A stretch of 64,000 nt of DNA from Argopecten irradians (taxonomy: Eukaryota; Mollusca; Bivalvia; Pectinida; Pectinidae). Both the position numbers and the translations under genes were made by a program. Under the pieces are notes generated by a model. The model did not search any database. It worked only from the letters and a program-made list of their open reading frames with translations, and was not told the origin of the DNA. Positions 12,301 to 22,200 of this stretch are shown one piece after another (position 1 is the first letter of the stretch; the number at the start of each line of letters is the position of its first letter). Location of the stretch: assembly GCF_041381155.1 (NCBI RefSeq), contig NC_091149.1:8820609-8884608 (forward strand), written 5' to 3'.

Positions 12301-13118
12301 TAATAGTAACCATGTCTACCACCACACCTGGACATTGTGGCAGAGTACAGGTCCGTGTCTCCATGTGGCTGTGAAGGTGTGGACAATGATGGCAATGTCG
12401 TGTCTGAGTTCCCGTCCCACAGGTGGCGCTACAGTCGCTCCAGTCTCCCCATACTATGGTAAATAGAATAACTATAATATCACATAGTACGTCACAGACG
12501 ACGCTACAACCAAACTGTTGTTCATATCGCATAGTATACGTTATATAGATATGTGATTTGAACGATAAATCGTATTGATAGTAATATTATGCGTATTTGG
12601 TATTTTTGCGACAATACACCTTTGTTGTTTATAAACAATTTTATAACAATTTTAAGACTATATATATTTTCTTTATTTGCTTGGGTAATGGAGATTCTGC
12701 TGCATTCCGAAATATTACAACATTATCTATCAGTACTGTATGGCACATATTTACCTGCATAAACATTTAACGTAAAGTTGTTCAACTTGTTATTATACGA
12801 AAGGTTTAGAATATCACGAAATTTATCACAATCCTGGTTTTACATATCAGAGTCTGGCGTGTTATAGATAATTTCAAAGGCTATAAACATGGTGAGCATA
12901 AAAAACCCCGATGAAATATTTTTAAAGAGTAAATCCAGAAATTTTTAGTCAGTGAATTTAACAACAATTTAGAATATAATTTGATTAAACTTACCAATAT
13001 CTTGTCCTCGGTTAAATTTGTTGTGGACACTATCGTCGCTCACAACGTCAACTTCCACATTTTGCACAAATACGGCGACACGTAGGAGCAACAAAAACAC
13101 TAATATTCCTTGGGCCAT
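6309..13118 (-). CDS. Gene A: secreted two-TSP1 protein with degenerate NlpC/P60-like C-terminal domain
   Basis: Seven-exon gene, 291 aa, mirror copy of gene C. Exons in transcription order: 13118-12995 (signal peptide, MAQGILVFLLLL, and a short acidic linker), 12453-12328 (TSP1 with WGDWSDCSATCGTGT), 10957-10901 (19-residue linker ending VCHCP), 9960-9841 (second TSP1, WSEWGQCSVTCGNG), 8724-8543, 7727-7587 and 6434-6309 (C-terminal domain, ending YFTVRW). Phases run 1,1,1,1,0,0 and every border is AG/GT, so the frame is fully open. The C-terminal domain shows W-x2-G, the stretch PVGTFWNN and the hydrophobic SGIF block that recall BPSL0067/NlpC-type amidases, but the usual Cys and His positions look replaced. 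TSP1 normally mediates adhesion or glycan binding outside the cell. Intron 2 carries a TTAA-flanked element absent from gene C. The exon model is strong; function is inferred. Confidence 0.82.
7587..7727 (-). CDS. Gene A exon 6: core of the C-terminal domain
   Basis: 47 codons, phase 0 at both ends, encoding a protein segment identical to gene C exon 6 (39269-39409) and clearly related to gene F (60918-61058). The conserved core is TFWNN followed by YQQD, HEG and SGIF. The complete amino-acid identity between A and C here contrasts with the heavy divergence of their exons 1 and 3. Confidence 0.85.
8741..9000. mobile_element. Foldback element abutting the splice acceptor of gene A exon 5
   Basis: Element with self-complementary arms (GAATATTGAAGAGATTAT near one end, its complement near the other) and the terminus AAATGGCGTCGCCGTTTGTA. 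It lies about 15 nt from the exon 5 acceptor (exon edge 8724). The mirrored copy is at 38012-38247. Relatives occur at 17150-17500 and, split by a LINE, at 47745-48990. Confidence 0.65.
9207..9297. mobile_element. Partial CRE-containing palindromic MITE
   Basis: Degraded copy of the family described at 50167-50350: TCGCTCACAAAATAACGACGTC then CCCGCAAG. Mirrored at 37709-37800. The open frame 9207-9425 that begins here is therefore repeat-derived. Confidence 0.55.
11303..11489. mobile_element. CRE-containing palindromic MITE in gene A intron 2
   Basis: Near-complete copy with outer arms TTTGCATATTACAGAGTTA and TAACTCTGTAATATGCAAA, and inner TGACGTCA and TAACGTCAT motifs. Mirrored at 35489-35672. 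Confidence 0.75.
11512..12299. mobile_element. TTAA-flanked DNA transposon, present in left arm only
   Basis: 788 bp bounded by TTAA on both sides (11508-11511 and 12300-12303) with inverted termini GGATGTACTCCTCTGAG and, read inward from the right, AGGTTGTATTCTTCTGAGG. Gene C has the uninterrupted site with a single TTAA at the same place in its intron 2 (about 35472). TTAA duplication is typical of piggyBac- and Kolobok-type elements. The 148-codon open frame 11427-11873 runs across the boundary and shows no transposase motif, so the element looks non-autonomous. Confidence 0.85.
12328..12453 (-). CDS. Gene A exon 2: TSP1 domain
   Basis: Phase 1-1 exon encoding a 42-residue TSP1 repeat with the W-x2-W Trp ladder, the CSATCGTGT core and six cysteines, closing with QCPG at the donor. 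The protein sequence is identical to gene C exon 2. Confidence 0.9.
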
Positions 13119-13162
13119 AGTAGCTAAGTTTTAAACAAATCAATTTTGTATGTATTATAGCT

Positions 13163-13262
13163 TATTACAGGGTTTTCTTCCCCTGTGGGTAGGTATTATT
13201 TGTGACGTCATGTGTTTGCGAACGTAAAGGGAGCTTACTCTGTGATATGCAAAGACAAAATA
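13163..13262. mobile_element. Partial CRE-containing MITE upstream of gene A
   Basis: Shortened copy with GTGGGTAGGTATTATTTGTG, TGACGTCAT and the terminal CTCTGTGATATGCAAAGAC. It sits 45-145 bp upstream of the gene A start codon. The mirrored copy, 34478-34577, has the same position relative to gene C, so it predates the duplication. Confidence 0.65.
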
Positions 13263-14402
13263 TGCAGTGTTACAGCAATCTTCTACGGAAAACGCTTAGT
13301 ATAACCAAACGATGAAATTTTACTGTAGGTTCGAAATGGCGACAATTACTGGAAATCACCATAATTTTTAAAAACTTTTTTACAAACATTAAATAATTTA
13401 CCTATTACTAGCGACATGAAATTCACCAATCAACCAATAGATTACAAGTATAAAATAATATGTAAGATAAAACTAGTAAACTCATTTATTGGTTTGGATT
13501 AGTTTATAATTTTTGACGTCCAATTAACAGCTGCAAGATCAGACAATCACACCCAGTCACTAATCGACACATCACTGCCACCATGCAATAACATATACTA
13601 AATTTCATTTACCCTCAAACAATTAAACAAGTGAATACCCTTATGGTGGCCACATTACAAAGCGCTAAACTAGAGGTTATTAACTCATATATCCAAAACG
13701 TAGGACTGGACGACCTTAACCACACTTCCTACAGTCTATACTATAATTTACTTTATAACTATTGACTGAATCAAAGAAGTAACCTGCACATTCACTGTAT
13801 CTGAATTTTTCCCACAATCTATGAAGGCCATTGTCAATCCACAACAAAATAATAATCGATATTCGATGGATATGTGTAACTATAAGAAAAAAAGGAAGAA
13901 GAAGACGGAGTAGAAGGGAAGAAGGACGGCCTCTCATGTAATGAGTTGCGTATGAGCATGTCAATGTTCTGTATGGTTTTGAGTTTCCTTGTGATAACGA
14001 GACACTTGCCCTTTTGAAAGTGTCATCTTACAAAAGTATTTCGTAAAAAAGTATGAAAAAGATAACAATTGTGCTGAGCGCATAAAACCACCACTATTAT
14101 ATACTATAGTGTGTCTGAACGAGTAAAGCCCAACACCTTCCTAACAGTGAGGCGGTAGCATATGTCATATTTGATTCCATCTGAATACACTGATTTGAGT
14201 AAATTTTTTAAGTATCTTAATTAAGATTTTGTATACAGCATTAAGAAAAAGCGTGGAGGATAATTGACTCGGAAATAACTTAACAGCAATTTTAAATAGC
14301 TATTAGTTGAGTTGAGTTAATACGCTAAACGACACTTTGAATGTAGCCGTATGTTAATGTTATCTAATTGTGTCATCTTTGTGCTGTCTGATATTGACGA
14401 TT

Positions 14403-14700
14403 GGGCTGCGATTGCTGAGTGGTTAAGATGTCTAGACAAACACTGAGGCCCTATTGAAGGGAAATATAAAATTATTTTTATCCTTCGATAAAATGGCTAG
14501 ACACATTACCACCACCCCTCGACCTCTAGGTCGAGAGTTGTAATCAAGTTGCTAGGTACTGACCGCTGTCGGTGGTTTTTTTCTCCGGGTACTCAGGATT
14601 TCCTCCACCAACAAACCTAGTACGTCATTACATGACCCTGACCGTAAATAGGACAGTTATCAAACCCAAACTCAAAATAAACCCTGATATTGTTATGACC
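14403..14700. mobile_element. tRNA-related SINE (bivalve type)
   Basis: Begins GGGCTGCGATTGCTGAGTGG, which resembles a tRNA 5' half with an A-box-like GCTGAGTGG. It continues through CTAGGTACTGACC, a CGGTGGTTTTTTTCTCCGGG block and TTTCCTCCACCAACAAACC into CATGACCCTGACCGTAAAT. This body is a widespread bivalve repeat. Inverted copy at 33020-33325; 3' fragments at 50838-50930 and 57090-57160. Confidence 0.7.
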
Positions 14701-16040
14701 TAGCCAGTTTTGAAATCCTTGAACATTCGTCAACATATTAATCTACACGGTAACAATTACTTCTTTGCTCAAGCATAATACAAACGTGGTAAGGTGCGGC
14801 CATCTACAATCGTCTGGCGATCAGCATGGGTTGGCCTTAAATTACCTAAGCTATAAATAGAACATTTAATATATTAACATACATAACAAAAACTCAATTG
14901 TCATTCGTCTTTCCTATCAGCCCATCGACTATGTAGGTCATTAATGTATTTCTGGATCCAAAAATAACTACACATTGTCAGGGGATATAACGGTTAATTT
15001 CACTTCTATTTCTGAAACCCCGAACTACTTATTGTTTGAAAATACCGAAGAAGCCCGCCAAGTCACATTAGCCCAATATCATATGCGACAAATATGAAGT
15101 ATAGTTATTGACAATGATTTCAAAAGACATTAAAATATATGTATGTGTGTGAAGACATATAATATACGACCTTGGGTTATCATTCAATACTTACTGGTCG
15201 TGCGGCGTCGTCATATGTGTATGATTGTTGACGTCCTTATCTATAAATTGGTCAGTAGAAATAATGTTCTGAAATAACCGAAATTATCAATGAAATTTGC
15301 AATGCCATACACATGATGCTTAGCGTAGATAGTTTCAATGTTGTTCGATGGCTACTACAATAATCCAAGTAAATTACCAAATCAAAAGCAATTTTTGTTA
15401 TAAGCTATGTACTTTTCAAATCGTTGGCAAACATAAACCATGATATATCTCGTATTAATTATGTACTGTGATTGAAATATATTGTTATTAAACCAATGAT
15501 TAATAACTACGTAGATAAAACTATGGATGACCTTAAAACTGTATCGTCATTGTCACGATTGAAGTATTACAGATGATAGCCTTATCCTACAATCTAAGTC
15601 TAGTCCAACGCCAAGAGGGCCACACATAAAATAAGGTAAGTCAGCAGTAAGTAGTTAAACATTTTATATATGTTTACTATCATATTATATTATCATTTTA
15701 GCTAGAGGGCTCAAACATAAACTATAGCTCAACAGTTGATTTTTTTTCTGTTTGAGATTTACATGTCAACTAATTATATCGCTTCACCTAGTTTTATATT
15801 GGTCAAAGTGGACCTTAACGTTATTGTACTATTACGATTATAATTATGTAAGAAAGATCTTTAGTATAAATATTAGATTGTAAACAATTTGCTCAAATCA
15901 TTGTCATATTCTAGTGTTGCATTTTTGTTTGTTAACGCCAAAACAATTAATTATATATAATATAAGATGTTTCTTTCATTCTGTGAACAATTAACCTGGG
16001 CCATGTTTCGCTAACATGTTGTAATTTCGAGGAACTCCCC

Positions 16041-16075
<35 letters not shown>

Positions 16076-16265
16076 AACAACAAAAAAACAAACAAACAAA
16101 AATCGATCTAAGTAAACAATTAACATAGGAGGACAGAACTTTAGTTGGACTTAAGATTGTGTTTTCACGTCGAGAAAGGGAGGCAATAGTATTTAATTTT
16201 GGACCTTATTCAAGCAGAGAAATGATCATTAGCAAACAAAATATGTATTGCTTTTCTTCTCCAGC

Positions 16266-19200
16266 ATGCTGCTCGTCATATCTATTATTGGTTTCTTGAC
16301 CTTTGACCTTGTTCAAGCCAATGGACACTGCTGGTGTACAGACTCGGACCTAACAATACTGGCAGGTCCTTCCCATAATGCATCACCAGTGGATATCTTA
16401 AATTCCGGTTCCTGTCTAAGAAACTCTCAAATAGTACAGGAGGGACGATGGATAGAGATTCCTGAAAGTAATCGAAACAAGGTAAATGCATTCTATATCT
16501 TATTAAAGTACAGATTGTTAGTTTCACTTCATTTCATACAGGATCTGACAACATCCTACATGTATATGGGGTTATTTACATTACAGCATTCAACCCAATA
16601 AACGCACAGGGCACTTAAATATTGATACAAATGAAAAAGTGCTAATAAGTCAAAATTATTGCAAATCTATACCGTTTTATATAGTTTTGGCCCTTATGTA
16701 CGTGCATGCCTGGGCAATTGAAATTGAGGCCTCAAAAATGGGGGAGGGCGCTTATAAAGACATAGGCGCTTATTGGGTCGAATACGGTAATAGCTTTCAT
16801 TACATAAAGCACTATAAAATAACAAGAGTCCCACTATTGCAAGGCTCATTATAGGAATATACCGCATCTTCATAAAACAAATATACATTCACACACATAT
16901 AACGGGGTAGTACGTCAATATATGAACCTGGCTATCATAAGGACGCTAAGCAAACAAACCAACCAATCAAAAACTAACACATCCTAACTATGCATTACGT
17001 TTCCAATATTTATTAACTGTTTGTCATTTGATATTCAATTATAGGCTGGATTTGTATATCATACAGACGATATCCAGCTAACGAACTGCACATGTAAGTA
17101 CGACTTTACCGTATTTGAGCATAATTCAATTTTGCTTGTTACGAGCATTTTCATTGGCTTAAAAATTCACTTTATCAGCCCATAAAGGAAAAAATGGCGT
17201 CGCCGTTTGTAACGTTGCTTCTGATTGGCTGAGATGACGGTGTAGTGATTTTATTGACAAAAGAGTCCCAAAATGAATTTTGAATATTGAGATTATATTT
17301 AGTAAATTGAATTATAAGGATTAATTTGAATACATTTTTTATGTCATGGAGATATAACACAAAAATCTGAGTGTACTCTCATCATAAACCCATCATAAAC
17401 CGCTTCGCGGTTTATTTAGAGTACACTCAGATTTTTGTGTTATATTTCCATAACATAAAAATATATTCAAGTTAATCCTAAAATAAATGTTGATGTATTT
17501 CAAAATTATTATTCACACTTTATAAAGTGAAAGTAATATCGTTTCTATGTATGCATTTTCAAGTAATAAAACGGTATCGATAAACCCTTAGAACAACAAC
17601 AACAACAACAAGCCCAAAATTTATTAAAAAAACCAAACAAACAAAAACGAATACTGAAACTAGCTTTCTTTCACGTGGCATTAACGTTCATGATTTTCGC
17701 GATTAAGGACTACTTGCAAAAGTTGATCTCCGCGAATCATCATTCAAATTGATAACAGTGGCAGATATTTCAATTCAGGCTTTAAATTTGCGAACATTTA
17801 AGTCAACTTCGCAAACATGACTGGAAACTAATATCGCAAAAGTTAGAAAACGCGATAGAAATTTGCTTTTCAGTACACCGCTAAATCATTTTTACGACGT
17901 GAGTTTCGCTCACATAATAATGATGTCATAATTGGACAGTTACTTACCCGCATTAGAGGTAACAAATTAATATGTTAAGACGGAATACTGTTTATCTGTT
18001 AAACAGCGGCTCGTGTATCTACTGTATCAAAGAGAAACGAATGTGAACACAGTCACTGCACTGAAGCCTGCTGTACAAGAGCCCATCACCATCACGATGG
18101 TAAGAGAGAGGCGATTGTATTTGCCTGTAGATTTTGTAGTGTTAAAGTTATTTGTGCATAATTGGGCGAAAAGGCTGACATGATATTTTCTCTTCATTGA
18201 TCAATTGCAAACGAAAGGCTTTGATGAATTAAGCTAAATCCAAATATGAATTACTTTTAAAAAGTCCGCTCATCTATGATCCTCCACGTTACGCTCCAAT
18301 ACAAGATCTAACTAACCTTTGTTCGGGTCACCTCAGCATGTGCTATTTCCAAAATGTGGTTAACGTTTGGTAGCAAATAACATCTGACAAAATTTTTTTT
18401 ATTGATACATCAGTATATAGATTTGATTTTCCCAGAGTGTCATGACTGTCCTAGCCAATGCTGTAGCAGCATCGCTCCAGGTAAGTATGCTGAACAGTCG
18501 GATAATTTCCCTATGTTATTATATAAATACCACCTGCATTAGAGGGTGACAGTGCCTATTATTATACCTCAAGTGAGAATCCTGCATTCTGATTGGTCGA
18601 GAGATATTTGGTATTGTTCACTATCACACGGCAGTAAGCATTAGAACAATAGGAGACAATAGACATGATCGTAGCAACCCCCTAGCAACGGGCGATAGTG
18701 TATTTTTGACAGTGCAAAATATTGACCGCCCGAAAAAGATGCACACTCGTTTATTTTTTCGACGCCATCTTTGTTTTTTGAAAAGTAGCTTCAAAATTAC
18801 TGTAGCTATTTAGTAATAGTTTTGCCAAATTAGTCTATTGATCAATATGTTTTTTTTCCAAACTGAGGACGGAGCTTTACTTTTACATCTTTTAATTTAC
18901 CTTCCATGCTCTATATGTTTATCAACCCGTCGGTGATTAGGTGAACGGAAGACAAGCGATGTCAAGCGTCTTCGTGACTTTGCTAATGTTGGAAAGAGAC
19001 GACAGGGCGAAACCAAATTCATTAAATTTAACAAAAACGTTTAGATTTTAACAAACGCAAGAGACAAGACAAAAAGAATATTTCACTGAATGCTTATTGT
19101 GAGTAATCTTTTTTATAATGCAATGATAACTAGTGCTATTGAGTAGACGCTGATATGCTATTTTTACTGCCAGCGGTGAGTGTTCAACTTTTGCTAAAAT

Positions 19201-22200
19201 AAGTTAAATTGTTTCAATAGATTGCAAACACTTGAAAACTGCTTTTGTTTCTAAACTTTTGGTATAATAAAATAAATACTACCTGCATTAGAGGGTGATA
19301 GTGCCTATTGTCACCCCTCGGAATATCACTGTCACGCTTGACTTCGCCTCGGGTGACAGTGATACTACATGTACCTGCATTAGAGGGTGACAGTGTCACC
19401 CTGAGAATATCACTGTCTCCCTCTAATGCAAGTAGTATTTATCTGATTATACCACAAGTTTAGAAACAAAACTATTGAAACATTTTAACTTATTTTTTGC
19501 AAAAGTCTAACACTCACCATCAGCAGTAAAATAGCATATTCACTCAGTAGCGCTTATTACCATTGCATTATAAAAAGTACTCCAATAAGCATTCAGTGAA
19601 AGATTCTTGTTGTCTTGTCCCCTGCGTTTGTTTAAATCTTAACTTTTTTGTAAATCTCAATGAAGTTTTGTTACGTCCCGTCGTCTGTTTACAACATTAG
19701 CAATGTCACGAAGACGCTTGTAATCGCATGTCTCCCGTTCACCTTATCACCGACGGGTTCATAAAAGCCACATATAGCGCTTGGACGGTAATCGAAAAGG
19801 TGTAAATAGAAAGCCCCGTCCTTAAATAAAAATATATATATATATTGTTAAACAGACTAATTTGGCAAGACTATTACTAAATAACTCCGTAAATATTTTG
19901 AAGCGTCGCTTAAACAGACAAAGATGGCGCCGAAAAAAGAAACGAGTGCGTATCTTTTTCGGGCGGTTAATATTTTGCACTGTCAAAAATACACTATCAC
20001 CCGTTGGTAGTGGTTGCTATGAACGTGTCTATTGTCTCTAATTGTTCTAATGCTAACCCCCCTTCGTGATGTAAAATACCAACTATCTCTCGACCAATCA
20101 GAATGCAGGATTTTCACTTGCGGTATATTAACATTAATTTTTATTTGAATTAAAATTTATTGAATAAAGTTAAACGATCACAATGCATTTTAGACATAGT
20201 ATTTGATGTGTATATTGATCGACCAATTAATGTGTTATTGGAAAAAATTCTATTTAAAAACCCCATATATGTCCTCGGGTCACAATATTCACAGGCTAAC
20301 AGAAAGACACATGTTTCTGTAGGGAAACATTACATAAACTATAAAAATCATAGTTACATTGAATTTAAAATAGATGCCTATGCTACCGTATTGGTGGGGC
20401 ATGCATCATAAGGGGCCACGGCGGACATTGTTAAAACTACAACATATGTATCTACTATCACAATAGATTACAGTACATTTTATGTGAACCACTTGCAACT
20501 CCCGTGCTATCATTATCGGTAAGCAAATTTCACTAAAAGTAAAAAAAAACAACAAAAAACAAAAAAACAAAACAAATGTGAAATAAGGGAAAATGACATA
20601 CCTACGGCACTGTACTATAGTTTTTTCCCGATGTATGACAGGGTTTACAAATTATCACTAGATTTCTTCATGCATTCATACGTCGCCCTGTAATGAGATG
20701 AGTGTACTGAGTGTCCCGTAAATACGACATAGCTTTCTCGTAAACACCTAACAGACCCATGTTTCATTCTTTTTCTCCCATACTTATACAAAAAATGACG
20801 AATTACAGTTATATAAAAACATTTCCAAAGCGCTGCCATCATAGGAATATCACATTGCGTCAAAATCAATGACGTCTTCGACAATAGACACCGCATGTAA
20901 TGATGATGTATTGTCGTTGTCTTGCGCGTGTGAGCTGTCTTTTCCCTACCGCGGTAAAAGACAGAGTTATCTTTTCCCCAGCAACTGTGGGATAATCCTG
21001 TCAAGTATGGGAGAAACAGTTTTCTCTAATCATATAAATTGCATTATAGTTTGGTCATCCTGGAGTCACTGCAGTGGAACATGTGGGACAGGGACACGAC
21101 ATCGGACATGTACACAACACTGTTCTTCGACACTATCGTCCCACACACAGACAGAAGCATGCCATCATTTAATGTCGTGTCCAGGTAAGATAAGGCCATG
21201 TAGAATGATACGGTTTTCCATGCTTGTAAATTCTTATATTTAACAGGGTTCATTTTGCATGAAAAGAAATGCATGGGTTATTTCCAAGAATTCTTAACGT
21301 GCCATTAACAAAACAAAATATACAAAAACTTTCACAAACATTTTTAAAATTGAGGTACCACTGATCAAAAGGCCCCCTCAAAACTTAACCCTGATTTATT
21401 ATTCTTCAGTTTTAGGTGTTATAACGCCATTTTATTTAACAATAATTCTATTTCAAGATTATTATCAAAACACATACTAAAGAGTCTTTGATAGCTATTT
21501 TGAAGAATAAATTCAGTTTTTGTTCGAAATACATGTTATAGATTATCGACATTTCTTCATGTAAATATGGATTAAAATCGAGTAAAATTGAATACCCGCA
21601 GTTAATATTTTAGAGTCTACCAAGACGGTATAACACCATATGGACCGAATGAAATGTACTTAATTTTTTATATTTCATATGTAGTTCCTGTAAAATTATA
21701 TTTCATGTGAAAATCATTGCAACGATTTGTCGCTTTAACATTTGATATTGGAATATGGACTTGTAACTTTATGATTTTGCCTCCAAAAAGCATATGTCGG
21801 CATATAAGAGAGCCGAAATCTAGGGTTCAAATATTCCTGGTTTAGAATAAAGCGCCTTCAATCACCACCATGTTCAGTACCTTCGGGTTTTTGTCGGATT
21901 TCCGAATCGTATTACGTGACTGATGTTCACACGACCTGCACGTGGTGTCCCAGGTAACTAGCGTAAGCACACATGTGTTCGTTTACGTTTTCGTTCTGGC
22001 TAATATGATCAAATCGTGATGGTATATGTCAACAGAGCGAGTTTTTGAAACATCTAATTCACACATTGCCGTAATTCAATATTGTGTGTATCAAATATTG
22101 CATTATTTTCTTTGTAGATACAGTCTGCTTGGGTCGATCACATGATTTGTTTACGAAATATTGTTGGCATTTTTTCTTGGTTTCACAACTCTCGTGTTAC

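Larger units (their letters stand above)
13119..16265. other. Head-to-head intergenic region between genes A and B
   Basis: About 3.1 kb separates the starts of A (minus) and B (plus), so this is the only space for both promoters; it is mirrored between B' and C. It contains a partial CRE MITE (13163-13262), a dispersed repeat of about 450 bp (13500-13960, whose open frame 13716-13964 is unsupported), a SINE (14403-14700) and a long A-run near 16045. No TATA box could be assigned with confidence. Confidence 0.6.
1204..16459. repeat. Left arm of giant inverted duplication
   Basis: Read on the minus strand this segment matches 31289-45930 almost base for base, with small indels. Paired landmarks are exon 1 of D'/D (3925-4134 and 43017-43226), all seven exons of A/C, and exon 1 of B/B' (16266 pairs with 31482). 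The sum of paired coordinates drifts from about 47150 near D'/D to about 46990 near the A/C terminal exon and about 47750 at the inner edge, which reflects insertions in one arm or the other. The inner breakpoint falls at about 16459, inside exon 1 of gene B. Confidence 0.93.

Noticed and set aside
14403..14480. Possible tRNA gene
   Set aside because: The A-box-like start is good but the acceptor stem and B box are degenerate and the sequence continues into a SINE body repeated elsewhere.
20645..21004. 119-codon minus-strand frame
   Set aside because: Lies over a dispersed repeat and opposite the TSP1 acceptor region; not conserved as an equally long frame in tandem unit 2.
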